Below, piece by piece: positions 43,855 to 55,672 of a stretch of 64,000 nt of DNA. Both the position numbers and the translations under genes were made by a program. The DNA lies in NCBI RefSeq assembly GCF_036669915.1, contig NC_089314.1, forward strand, positions 27,558,090 to 27,622,089, given 5' to 3'. Below the pieces are notes generated by a model. The model saw nothing but the letters and a program-made list of their open reading frames with translations, was not told where the DNA came from and ran no database searches. Numbering within the stretch: the stretch's first letter is position 1; the number at the start of each line of letters is the position of its first letter. Source of the DNA: Pocillopora verrucosa. Taxonomy: Eukaryota > Cnidaria > Anthozoa > Scleractinia > Pocilloporidae.

Positions 43855-45120
43855 CTAGGGATAATATTTTTTCATGTCCATCAGGAATTTGTCATACGCT
43901 GTATCTCCCTCACTTGCATTGGTGTCTTCCTCACTGAGATTTAAAGAAAGAGTAACAAGAAGTTTTTTAGTTCAGTAAGATCAGATGGGAGATCAGGATG
44001 TTCCGAAGGCAAAGCCAAGCACTGAAAGTTCCCTTAAAATAAACTTTCGCTTTTCCAGTGAATTTTGTCAGCAATTCCCTGTGTTTATCTTCTCTCACGA
44101 CGCCAGATCTCCCCTAAGTAATCGTAAAATGTGAATGCAATATTAAGTTTATAGTAGACACGTGCACTATTTGCATTCGCAAGTGCTGTTTTCAGATTAA
44201 AAAAAAAATGGTGATTTTACGTTTTTTTTTTTTCGGAAAGGATGGCCGAGTAATGCAAACTGTGCATTGTTCCAATCATGAAAATCTTTTATTTCCAAAC
44301 ATTCTTGTTGCCGTTGCTGTCTTGGTCCCTATCAACAATCCTCAATCAAGACGCAAAGACCCTCTTATCGACAAGTGTTACGTGGCAAGGAGGACTGACC
44401 GCTTTTTTTTTGTTTTAACGCTCATAAACACTTGCTACAGAAGGGTGATTTAGCCGGGGTTTATAGGTGGCCCTGGTGTGGTAAAAATTCACTTAAAGAA
44501 GTTGTAAATGTACCTGATATCTTCTTTAGGAGGTCTGCAGCATCTCAGGCCTCCTGCACAGTTGAGTGAAGGTGAAGAAGGACAGTTTACTGCTTTATAA
44601 CATTTTCCCCAAGGAATGTTCTCAAGACTGCACGGTTCTTTCTCTTGCTTTTTTGTATTTGGTCCTTTTTTACTTTTCTTACCTGTATACAAATGCTCAT
44701 ATCAGAAAAGTTTAGTTGGCACAACCAACCTCATCGGCTAGGCTTCTCTCTATCATGTTTTCCATGGAATGGTAACTTCATTCCATCTTGGTCGGAGTGA
44801 GGGCAGGAAACTGGCAAAATATTCTGTAGTGCTTGTGCAAAGTGGGACTAAGATTTCACTTTAACTTGAAATTAGACGAGCATTGGCGCTTTTGATTATT
44901 TAAAAATGAGACATTTTGTGAGAAATAAAGCTAAATTTGCCGACTTAAGTTCTGTGGGTGATCGACCATCGACCATCGACCGCTCAAGATCCATACCCTT
45001 CAATTGAGACCCTCTGTCGGAATAAGAAAACTTTACTTTCCAAATATAGTAACTTTAGAGCTTACCTTCTACAGTGCAACAAAGCAGAGCCACCAAGATA
45101 AGACAAATCAAGACTTTCAT
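43855..45120 (-). CDS. Small secreted six-cysteine peptide, 100 residues
   Basis: Three coding exons: 45120-45066, 44682-44514, 43933-43855. Phases join cleanly to a TAG stop. A clear signal peptide (MKVLICLILVALLCCTVEG) precedes a lysine-rich linker (KKSKKGPNTKKQEKEP). The cysteine core has spacing C-x9-C-x5-C-x7-C-x5-C-C, and an acidic tail ends DKFLMDMKKYYP. A 5' UTR intron is likely: an acceptor (ctaacag) sits ten bases before the ATG, and a good donor (gccgtaagt) occurs near 45301. Six cysteines suggest three disulfides. It does not match the eight-cysteine coral SCRiP pattern I know, and I cannot place it among defensins, toxins or matrix peptides. Function unknown; secretion is the safe statement. 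Confidence 0.7.
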
Positions 45121-45519
45121 GATGTTGTTTCTGTTAGCACAGAGGAAAGCAAAAAAGCAGCTAAGTTTCATTAGCAGGACAAAGTCGACGAAGGACGAAG
45201 GGTGAGGCTCTCTGTTTTACCACAACCTTCGCATACTGCACAAGTATGAAAGTGACACAACAAGAAATGTTTAATGCAAAGTCTCAATTGATACTTACGG
45301 CAACTACTTAAAGAGAACTTTTCTGTTTGAAACTCAGGCTGAAGTGCTTGGGTAGAGTTACCCTCAGCTCTTTTAAAGTAATTTGGGCTTATCTCTAAGC
45401 CGGAAACGTGTCCATCATAGACAGACGAGTACTTATCATACCATCTACACCTGTGCGATGTCTGTGTGAAAATGTTTAGCTTCGATTTTTTTTTTTTCGA
45501 AACGACTATCAATTGCACT

Positions 45520-48500
45520 TTCTATTCCACTGTAGTCAAGATCTGATCGAATTAAAATAAGTTTGAAATAAAGAAATTTCAATTTACCGAGTAACATCGA
45601 TACTTATTTACTCTCAAAGTTTCTAGAAAAAATATGGTTTATTTGCTTATACAACAATAGCTTGTAAAAGTGTAAATAGTGCTTAGTACGAAGACGGTAG
45701 AGACCTCCTTTCCAAAAATCTCCAGAATATTTTAGAGAGAAAATTCTTGAAACAAAATTTTAAATTTTTTTTGTCAAAGTTCCCCTAACCGCAATGATAT
45801 AGCAACATTTCGGCTATAAAAAAACTAAACCCTTCCAGAAATCGGATTATAACTCGTACAAATAAACCAAAAGTGGTAGGAACAGGTGTTTTCTTTGTCT
45901 AAAGCTATTTTCCAAAAGAAAGACAGCAAAAGGTTACCTCAATAACGACATGTGATGACAAGGTGTAAACTTGCCACTAATGAGAGCGGAAACTTAGGTT
46001 TCTGTTAGTAGCATTTCAAAAGAAATCTACTTTGTTCCTTGAACAATACGGACATCAGTAGATAGGGCAATATCATTATTTTTATTAGAACTTTATGGCG
46101 CTTTGATAAGACAAAATTATCAAAATCAAACATCTTTCACCATCTTAGTGTAGTGTTCTATAGAACGGCTTTGTGCAATGTACCTCCAATATGCATAGGT
46201 CCCAGAAAGAGCACAAAAGACGACTTCTATTTACACCAAGCTTAACAAACATAACAATGCGAACAAATTGTCCGGACAAGAATTTGCATTCTTATTTCAC
46301 ATTAAAACAAGATAATATAAACAATTTGACTCATAATAAGATGAAGTAACACTGAAAAAGATACGGGCGAGTAAAAAAAGGAGAAATATGGTTTTGATGA
46401 ACGGGTTTTGATGAATCAAGGTTCTAAATGTTGAAAAAAAAAAATGACAAATTGAATTTTTTTTTCAAAAAAGCAAACAATTTACATGACAAAACGAGTT
46501 CCTTTGAATGTTTTGGTGAGGATCTTAAACTGCAGAGTACGATTTCACTCTGGGCTTATAAAACTTTGTAAAGGGTTTTGGCTCGACTCAGGCCGAAGCA
46601 GTGTGGATCAAAAGACGTTTTTCAATAAGTACTTTTTTTTACCTCTGCATTTCGGTTTGTAAAGATTATTACACGTTGGTACTACACTAGCTCAAATTAA
46701 TAACCAGTTACTCGAATGGGTATTTGAAAAGATAGTTTTCTAAAGATAGCTGAAAATATCGAAGTGATTAACTTAATAGTCCTGCAATTTTTCCAAAGTT
46801 TCCGATAACAGGCGATGTAAACAATTATGGGAGGATAAAATTATTTTTAAAGGTTTTATTCATTCATTACAGGATAGAACATAGGAAAATATTTTAAGCA
46901 ATATAGCTGTAATAGTGAAATCACAAGGATCAAGATAATAAGAATTAGTTTATACTGAAACAGTGAGTAGCGTTGAACACATGCTGTGATCGGCTCAAAC
47001 TTTGAATATCTTTATCGAATAGCCTTATTTATTCACCTCCGAGTAATTCGCGCGGGATTTACGCCCGAAAATATTGTAATCGTTGCAGGAATAAATGTGT
47101 TAAAATCGAATTATTATCTCACTGTTTTAGTATATATACTTTAACAACTATTCAACTATTCTATTCAGTGTCGGCTCGGGAAATACTCCACTAGCCACTT
47201 ACACTGAGTTGAGTAGTTGTTAAATATTGTTCACCAATAGCATGGAAAAACACTAGTTTTTATTCTAACACAGTCTGTCTATCTTGAGGAATTTTCCCTG
47301 AAGTTTTTCGATTTTTTCATTTTCAATCGCTATCCTAGGCTTCCAACAAATATTCTCGCTTTTTTTCTCTCACCCTTCGGGGTTCCCCAATAAAGAATAT
47401 ATGTATTTTTTTCGTTTCAAAGATAATAATCTTCAACGCGCTTAGACTTAAGAAAAATCTAAACTTTTCTCGTTTAAGACTTGGGTTCGACAGAAATAAA
47501 ACGATTAGGACCAACATACAAAACTATTTATGAAAATCGTTTGTGTAAATTCAAAAGGGGGTGGCCATAAAATCAAAGTACGCGCATATCAATTTTGTCA
47601 ATGAAATACGTTTTTAAAACGTAGGTTACAGCTCCATCTGACGCCACGTTTCGTTTCGGTCAGAAGACACTTTAAAGGCCTTTAGGAATCTTAGGCAATC
47701 ACATTTTACGGTTTTTCAATTCCAAAGGTGAAAAATATTATGTAATCGCAAGAGTGAAGAGTGATTACCAAAATAGGAAAACTGCGTTGCGAAATTGTCA
47801 CTCAAAAAGAAAAAAAAATTCTCTTACTGAAAAAAAATGCGCAGGAATTGAATAATGTAAGTGTAAATTTCATCGGAGACGAAAGCATAAAGATGATTTC
47901 AGTAATTCGTTTAAGAGTGAAAAATAGGGAAGCAAGTGAAAAAAATCAAGTATTCATATCACGAGGAAATCATGCATGTTAGCCAGGGGTTATGGATCAC
48001 AACAAATAATAATAAATATCGTTCCTCATTAAATTGATTCAAAGCCTCTCTAAAGAAGGTATACAATATTTAAGTTAAGTTTCTGCTCGAAATCACAACT
48101 CATTGCCAATCATGACATTGTGACATTGTGAACCACAATGACAAGGCAGGTTCTTTAAAACATACTTCATTTAGCATTTTAAAAATCCCCGTGACTTTTG
48201 AACGAACTTAGTGCCCCTCTGATGAAGGTGCGCCATCACACTATTTGAGTAACTGATCCAAATCATAAATTACCAAACTAGATACAGTAAAACCTTACAC
48301 CATAACGTCATGGCGAGTTCTGTTAGCACTCTTTATTTAGCTACCCATGACTCTTGAACGAACTTATTTTTCTGATTAGCATATGAAAAAACCATTCTTT
48401 CCTCTTGTTTTGTGCAAGGTAGATCCACCTTAATTACGTGATACTTCAAAAGAGTTTGGGCCTTTAAAACTGTGTTTTGCACCTAATTCTTTCAAACCAA

Positions 48501-50734
48501 GCGAGAGGAACCTCACCAAAATAAGGGCTAGTGTCGAAACGATTTTGTTTAAAAAGATAAAGAAACCAAACAATTAAGAGTGCCTCAAGGCGACTCCTAG
48601 TTGGCTCCGTTTCCGTTGATGAAAACAAAAGAAAGAGCTAAAAGGCCAATTTAGTTTTAAAAAATAGGAATATTATTTAGTCTAATTAAAAAAAATATAT
48701 ACAATGGTTGAAATTAAAGCCTTCAGGTTTAACGTGCAAGCTAATCTCCATATTCATAATAAAAAAATTCTGTCCTTTTTCTAAATTGTGAGTTTTCATT
48801 TTGTCTTTATCTAATATGTCTTTCAAAGCTGTGTGTGTTTGAAGGAATTTTTTTTCCTGGAACAAGAAAGCAAAAGTATATTGATCTTAATGTGTCCCTC
48901 GTATTTGCATCTTTACTGTTGAAACTTAGTCGTCTAGACAATATTTTTTTTTCTCTATTTTCAAACAAGTAAACGAGCCGCAATAATATAGAAATTTTGT
49001 ATCAATCTATCCTCATGGTTAAATTCCTTTTCGTATTCCTAGCAGAAAATTTTTTCATAAATTCAAAAAAGCTGAAATAAGCTGAAGAAGAACAAACTCA
49101 GCCTACACATACAAAATTCCTAACAGAATCTGTTGGGTAACTAACGCAACATCATGTCGTCCAACAACGTGCGGAAAAACTGTCCATCATAGAAGTGTAA
49201 GAGCCCGTACACATACAAATAAACACAAGTCTAAGAATCGAATCGGACTAATCCCAAATTGTCGGATTAAAATGCTTTAGCATAAGTGAAGTTTCTTATA
49301 ATTCCATCATGAAAAGGCTCGTGAAACGTTTTCATCAATTTCTCATATATATATTTCTAAAACTCTTTAGCCTGGGCCTAATTGTCACGTTTAACTCAGC
49401 TTAAAAAATAATTGTGTTTTTTTTAATCACTGGTTGGTGCTAGTAAAAGAGATTCTCTTTCAAATTTCAAATTTGAATCGGGCTGTTAAAGAAAAAACAG
49501 GCCTCTATGGAAAAGTCTTCAAACTCTGTGCGGTGAAAGCTTAATTGCATAATTGATTAATGCTCAGTTTGAGGGTTAATCCATTTTTAGGGATATCCCT
49601 CAAATCTGAGTGGCGTTTTGAAACAAAACTAAGATCATGTATCCTTTTAAAGAATGCATATATCTAATTGTATGGTTAAGAAGACTAATACTCACAACAT
49701 AAACAGCTAATTTGAACTTGGCCATGAGAAAAAATTGGAACGTTCAACAATTTTAAAACGCCTAAAAAGTTGACACGAGTGAATATCATGTACCTCGATC
49801 AGGATAAGTCTTTTGTTTGTAATAGAGCTGGATGTGGCTTCCTTTTCAAAGTAGAATATCCTATAAGTGGTTTTTTGTTTGAAGCAGTGTGATTCAACGA
49901 AGACGAAACTGATTAAACTTCTCTGAGTCACTATTATACATATCATGCGCAAACTCTATCAATATTTGTACTTCATTTGTCGTTGCTTGTCAAATGAATG
50001 GCCCCCCCTGAGAAGTGATCTAATTGGTTTTAACCAAGCCGCATGCGCTAGTCATAGGTAAGATGGGGAGGGATAAGTTAAGAGTACCTGGTCACCTTCA
50101 ATTAAGCGTTGCCACGAGAATTCCTACAACCTGATTGGCTAGGAAATATCAAGGGCGAGTTTTTATAGACGTGAAAGGAGTTGAGGTGGTTTCCATGCAA
50201 CATGCTTGCCTCGGTGAAAAATTCTTGAAAAAGAGGTGGGTATCAAGCTTAAGTTACATAAATTTAGTTACAAATTGTGCGGAACGGTACACTGGAAGTG
50301 TGAAATGTAGGATGGCAGTAAACCTAGAATACAGCTATTTTTTAAATGGACGAATTTCGATATTGCCTGTTTTACTTTTTTGTGTTGTCTATGAGTATGT
50401 AATTGCAGTTTTAGCTTACTGATACTCAAAATACATTCATTATTAATATTTACCAGGATTAGCCCATGCTATATGTGGGTTGTTGTCTAATTTGTGATAT
50501 TAAAATCTGTGTCGCAATAAAATAGTAGGAGCGGTAGTAGGACAACCTACTTTAGTCTGCCGAGATTAAGCTTGCTGTGATAGTGGATGAAAGGCAATGA
50601 AAATCATATATTTGAGACGAACTACGTCAGTTCACTGACTACTTGACATTGTATAACCGATTGACGACACATCAAAGTGGAAACCGATCTCTGCAATCAA
50701 CGGAAACGCTGAGATTATAAGTAACGACATCCTT
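45520..50734. other. AT-rich region with no gene seen
   Basis: About 5.2 kb of low-complexity AT-rich sequence with only short chance ORFs. Scattered short duplications occur (ttgaacgaactta at about 48198 and 48356). Nothing further supported. Confidence 0.5.
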
Positions 50735-51610
50735 AGAGCGATGGATAGCAGGCAAATAACAACAAATCACCAGCTTATAAACCCGGATAAAACTAAACTT
50801 GTGCTCCTTGGAACACTGCAACTTGCATCAAAGTTGCCTGACGTCACTGTACCCTTTCTTGGACAACAACTATGCCCTGTCTCGTCCGCCAAAGACCTGG
50901 GTGTTACCCTGGACTCTGGCTTAGCATTCAATAATCATATCTCATTGTTATCGTCATTTTTGCAAACTAGTTTATGTAAAATAAGTAGGGTTCGCCACCT
51001 GTTCTCCATGGAAGTTCTGTATATAATGATTAACTCTATTGTGTTTAGTAAATTATTCTACTGTTCTGCGTATTTCCTGATCATATTACACCGGCCTTGA
51101 ATGCTCTTGGCTGGCTAACTATAGAGGAGCAACTTCGATTGCTTGACGTGACAATGATGTATAAATGTGTTAACAATTTAGTGCCAGCATATATTAGCTG
51201 TAAAATAGAGAAGCGCTCAACATCGCACGTTTACAACCTCCGCAACAGTGAAGATCTAAATTTGCCAAAATGCCGGACAGCGGCTGCCCAGCGTGGTTTC
51301 TTTTATAGGGTAGCAAAAGCGTGGAATAGTCTCAGTAACAACACCAGAACTGCTCGATCACTAAGATCATTTAAAAAGCATGCAAAGGCTGAATTAGCGA
51401 AGAAATAGGATACCGGTCTCTCAACTTATAACTATAGAATATTTAATAGTGTTAGTTTTTATGATTGTTCATTTAGTAGTAGTAATTTTAAGTTATTTCT
51501 ATATCAAGTACAAGTAAGTTATTATTTTATATCATTAGTCTTTTATATTATATATACACATTGTAAATTAATTCTGAAAAATCCCTTGGGCAGAATTAAA
51601 TAAAGTTTGT
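50735..51610 (+). mobile_element. Non-LTR retrotransposon 3' fragment (reverse transcriptase C-terminus)
   Basis: Two open pieces (50741-51100 and 51097-51408) carry INPDKTKLVLLGT, VSSAKDLGVTLDSGL, the LGWLTIEEQLRLLDV segment, VYNLRNSEDL, RVAKAWNSLS and SLRSFKKHAKAEL. This is the order at the end of LINE reverse transcriptases of the CR1/jockey kind. The pieces are joined by a deletion near 51095. The 5' part is missing and an aataaa lies near 51598. Dead copy. Confidence 0.85.
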
Positions 51611-51689
51611 AGGTATGAGACAAAGAACTCACTGCACGTTCCTTTTTTTTATACATAAAAATTACCAACTTCTGCATGACAACTTCAAC

Positions 51690-51947
51690 CACAGGCAGCC
51701 CAAGCTCCAGCTGTAAGATGATTAATGGAAATGGATAACTCGCTAAAATGGGTTCTTTTCATCAAAGTAAGCGGTCAGATAACAAGTGATACACTGGAAA
51801 TAAGGTGAGGTATTTTTATTGAGAATTTGACGTATGTTTTAATTCCTTAGCGCGGTCGTAAATATTTCCATACAGACTCCTATAATTCCACCATGACAGT
51901 TATTTCGCAAGATGATCATCTCACAGCAGAAGCTTGGGCTGCCTGTG
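51690..51947. mobile_element. MITE family C with about 35-bp inverted ends
   Basis: Begins cacaggcagcccaagctcca and ends gaagcttgggctgcctgtg, near-exact complements; inner arms agctgtaagatgat and atgatcatctcacagc also pair. The size is 258 bases, with no coding capacity. Confidence 0.8.
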
Positions 51948-52283
51948 CTTCAACGGTCTTGAGTGTGCTTTGAACGTCGAGCAAAACTAATTTGAAGAAT
52001 GAGTCTTTCAGTCATTTGAAGAGACTTCCATTTAAAATTTTGAAGTTTTGAAATAATTAAAAGCGGCAAAATATTTTTTTGTAGACTGACACAGAATTTC
52101 AAAACCTATACTGTTTTACTATGAATTTCACTTTGCTCAACTTTGCTATTTAACCCTTCATTTCTCCTCTTTTCTTTCTTCTCTCTACGTGGTTTCAGTT
52201 GGCAAAATTAAGCAAACAAGTGATGTGTATGCAGAAAGTAAGTGAGAAATATGCATTTTCCAGGTGAAAAGAAGTAACATCAC

Positions 52284-52795
52284 TTTAACCCTTTCACTCC
52301 CCAAAATCTCATTAGTAATTCTTTTTATTGTCTGCCATACAATTAATATATAAATTTAGCCAAGCCTAAAAGCGGAATTCGCATTTTTTTCCCGCACGTC
52401 TCAAAGGCACAACGCCTTGCCCCGGCCAGGACTAGAACCCGGGTCGTCCGACTCGGAGCCCAGTGCACTGACCACTGGACAAAGCCGTGGCGTTGGCGTG
52501 CCCGCGGTACAGTTGACCACGCATGTTAAAAGTAGCACCTTGTACGGTCGTACGGTCGTACATCCAAATTTTTTTCAGCTTGATGGGTTACTAATATTTT
52601 ATAGAATTATGGGGCTACACTCTGCGAGCTCCGCTATTAAGATGCTAGTTCAGGAAATATAGTATTAGATCAACTAATAATCTCCCAATTGATATTTTTC
52701 TTTATTCTCATCACTTTTTTGCTTGATATTGTATTGATATTGTAAGGAGAAAATCTCTCATGGTCACTCATGGGAGTTAAAGGGTCAACAGCAAA
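52284..52795 (+). mobile_element. MITE family A copy split by a tRNA-derived SINE
   Basis: The left half (ttaaccctttcactccccaa to about 52350) and right half (about 52668, gatcaactaataatctccca, to gttaaagggtc) together match the uninterrupted copy at 26312. The roughly 320 bases between them are foreign, so this is a nested insertion. Confidence 0.8.
52390..52500 (-). mobile_element. tRNA-derived SINE head
   Basis: On the minus strand, ggctttgtccagtggtcagt (box A region) is followed by a box B-like gggttctagtcctgg about 30 bases later. No complete acceptor stem or intact cloverleaf is seen, so it is a SINE and not a tRNA gene. It sits within the MITE at 52284. Confidence 0.6.
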
Positions 52796-53696
52796 AGTTT
52801 GATCGGTTTTAATCTGGTACCTTTAAATCTCAAAAAGCATTTAATTCAACCCTAGAAAATACTACAAAATAAACATTTTCAACCACACTTATGATTTGCA
52901 TGTAATTTTAAAAACATTATACTTTAATTCATGGAATATCTTTCTGACCTACATGTATGTCATATTGATGAATGTTCATGATTAAACTATTGGAAACTTA
53001 AATAACTGTCTGTGTACAGCAATGCTTAAAATAAAAAAAAGTTGGGTTATTTCTTCATTGTAAATTTTGTTGTTAGAAGTAAATGTGACTCTGTTTTCAA
53101 TTACTTTGCACATAACAAGTGATTGGCAACATTCTGGCAATCAGTAGTGGAGCTGATTGCAACACTTATTTTTGCAATTGAATTATTAAATCAACCATTT
53201 TGCCACAAATGCTTATTAATTTACGAAGGCATTTCCCAATCATTCACTTAACAATGTCAATAATTAAATATGAAATATGAGAAATATCCTAATTCAAATT
53301 CTTGCTTTCCTAAGTACGAGTTATTTGACTCTCTATTATGTGTCAAAACATTAATTGAATGAACTGTAACCCTGATCAATCCTGAGCAATTTTACAGTTA
53401 CAAGAGACAGTTTACCATTTACTTATGCCCAGCAGTGATGCACTATTTCACATCCTTGATTCACTGAAAATAATGAGCCAATATGCAAACACATGCACCA
53501 GTAAAGGTCTGAAAATGAATTAATCTCAGGGGAATCAGAATTTCTCTTTGACATACTATAATATTTCACATTTTTTTTTATATTTCTATAGATTATCACC
53601 ATGAAAGACATCACTAAGTTTCCTCCCAATATGTTGAAAAGAAAAAAATCTGAAGCACTGGGTTAGGACATTGATGAACACAGCACTGACTTATAT

Positions 53697-53765
53697 TAAC
53701 CCTTTCACTCCTAAGATCTCATTAGAAATTCTCCTTACTGTGTACCATACAATTCTTAAGAGGTG
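53697..53765 (+). mobile_element. MITE family A, left-end fragment
   Basis: Only the first 65 or so bases remain (ttaaccctttcactcctaag to catacaattcttaagagg) before a different palindromic repeat begins. Confidence 0.7.
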
Positions 53766-53769
53766 AGTT

Positions 53770-54151
53770 TGAAGCTCTAGGGAATAAAATAATAAGTCAA
53801 ATTCTCAATAAAAATACCTCACCTTACTTTCAAAATGCATTGCTTGTTATCTGACTGCTTACTATGTTAAAAAGAACCCACTTTAGCAAGTCATCCATTT
53901 CAAGGTTTACTATGTACATAAGGAAAGCCCGAAGTGGACAGCTAGCTAAAATAAGTTCTTTTCAACATAGTAAGCGCTCAGATAACAGGAAATGCACTGT
54001 AGAAGCAAGGTGAGGTATTTTAATGAGAATTTGACTTATTTTTTTAGTCATTAGAGTGGTTGTAAATATTCCCATACAAATTCTTATAATTTTGCAATGA
54101 CTCTTCTTTCACAAGATGATCATCTCACAGCTAGAGCTTGAGCTGCCTGTG
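53770..54151. mobile_element. Palindromic relative of MITE family C
   Basis: The right part matches the 51690 element (gaggtattttaatgagaatt; catctcacagctagagcttg; gctgcctgtg). The left part (aagtcaaattctcaataaaa; acctcacctt) is its reverse complement, so the element is a head-to-head palindrome. Confidence 0.65.
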
Positions 54152-54669
54152 GTTACACATGCGTGAACTGACAAAGCTGAATTTTTTTTTTCCCAAAAGA
54201 AGACCCCATTTTGATGCTCTTTTTGGTCTGTCTGATATACTTGTGATCACAGTCATTGCACAAAATAGAATAAATAGTGTCAGTTCATTGTCATTTCCTA
54301 ACAGGATCCTTAGGTTTTGCGAAAATATACCTTAAAGTCTTAAAAGGTTTTCGAGCAACTTAAATGTTGTGGCTATTCAAAATTCTCTTGATGGGTTCTG
54401 TAGGATGGGTCTATGAATTGTAACTTCTCACTTACATTCATTAAATTTTTAAACCAGAGTAGCATAAAACCAAGCATGATTTTCAAGTTCTTTTAATTAA
54501 CTTGATCAGGAGCCCCTAATTTTATTTCATTATTATAACCATATTTATCTCCATGCAACTTATGAATGATGAATCCCATTTGAACTTTGGTTTCTCTGAG
54601 TGTCGCGTAACAAAATATACAAAATCTAACCTGTTTTCACAAAGATGTATTTCAAGCAATTATCATATT

Positions 54670-55224
54670 TTACTTTCGAGAACCTTGCTGTAGCTTCAAT
54701 TCCAGTTCTGCAATTTTCATGTCCTTTTCCAGGAGCAAAGCTTGCTGTTTCTCAACCTTCTGCTGTAGAGAGCCTCTCTCGTCCTGAAGCTCAGCCACCA
54801 TTTTTCCATAATACTTTTTACACATTTCCAACATTGTCTTATAACCATCAGCATCCATGTCCTTGCTTGACTCTTCGGATTGATGATTCTGCTCCTCGCA
54901 AATGAGTTCTTTTAAATTAAATCTTCGTTGCTCTTCATTGAGTCGAATTTCTTCGAGATCGAATATCACCGCTTGTGCCATTGATTCAACAGTTCCTTTT
55001 AAAACTTCGTTCTCCTCCTTTAATTTCTCAAGTTTCGTCTCAGACTCCTCGCTCGGACTGTCGATACCTTGGACTCCGTGAGAGTCTGTTTCTGACTTTG
55101 AGCCTACTTTCACTTTCTTCTCGAGCTCGCTAACAAGCTGCAAAGCCTTATCCCTCTCATCTTCCAAAGCCCTGATCTGTTCCAGTAAAGTCATAATAAG
55201 AGACTCGTCACTTGAGTTCGCCAT
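54670..55224 (-). CDS. Unrecognised 184-residue coiled-coil protein, single coding exon
   Basis: An intact frame from ATG 55224 (MANSSDESLIMTLLEQIRAL) to a stop at 54670. Heptad-like segments are at about residues 9-38 (LLEQIRALEDERDKALQLVS), 62-83 (KLEKLKEENEVLKGTVESMA) and 130-180 (MVAELQDERGSLQQKVEKQQ onward), separated by acidic serine-rich linkers. No signal peptide or membrane segment is present, so it is probably cytoplasmic or nuclear. It lies head to head with dysbindin, 449 bases between the start codons, which suggests a shared promoter. I cannot name the family. Confidence 0.7.
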   Translation of the reverse strand: MANSSDESLIMTLLEQIRALEDERDKALQLVSELEKKVKVGSKSETDSHGVQGIDSPSEESETKLEKLKEENEVLKGTVESMAQAVIFDLEEIRLNEEQRRFNLKELICEEQNHQSEESSKDMDADGYKTMLEMCKKYYGKMVAELQDERGSLQQKVEKQQALLLEKDMKIAELELKLQQGSRK

Positions 55225-55495
55225 TTCCTCTTCTACTTTGAAATAAGTACATAAACAATTAGGTTACGTTGTTACGTGCGCCTTCGAATCTTCCAGAATT
55301 ACAAACAAAATGAAGAAAGGTAAACTTGATCACAGATGGATCCCAAACAACTTGAGAAAGATAAGCAATGCACCAAAAAATTCCGAGCTTCTGAATCTCA
55401 AAACGCGCTGATATATTGGAAAATTTTTACGTCAATGTTCAGGTTCCACAATACTTTCAAGGTTCAAACAGGAAACGAACAAGAAGCGCCCTGCA

Positions 55496-55532
55496 GCCAT
55501 ATTAGAAATGACCTAGAGATGCATTGTGGGCC
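55496..55532. promoter_or_regulatory. Candidate promoter elements between the coiled-coil gene and dysbindin
   Basis: The 449-base divergent spacer contains gcagccatatt (a YY1-like site in reverse) at about 55494 and gatgcattgtgggcca at 55518. The second resembles the TGCATTGTGGGA half of the ZNF143 site as I remember it. Both motifs are common in divergent housekeeping promoters. Motif resemblance only. Confidence 0.35.
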
Positions 55533-55672
55533 ATATTTAGTCAGCGGTTTCTCGTAGTTTAATATAGTCAAAGAACAAAAATAGAAAGAAAAGATGGTGA
55601 ACATTTAGTCAATTTTCGAGACGAACTAATACCAAGAAGGCCAGACGATCTCGGTGTAATAACGCAGACAGA

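Noticed and set aside
45171..45518. 115-codon minus-strand ORF upstream of the six-cysteine peptide
   Set aside because: No domain or good start; the interval contains a donor at about 45301 and is better read as a 5' UTR exon.
50135..50422. 95-codon plus-strand ORF
   Set aside because: No similarity, no splice or promoter context, AT-rich region.
52390..52500. A functional tRNA gene
   Set aside because: Box A and B resemblance only; stems do not pair and the flanks are a SINE inserted in a MITE.
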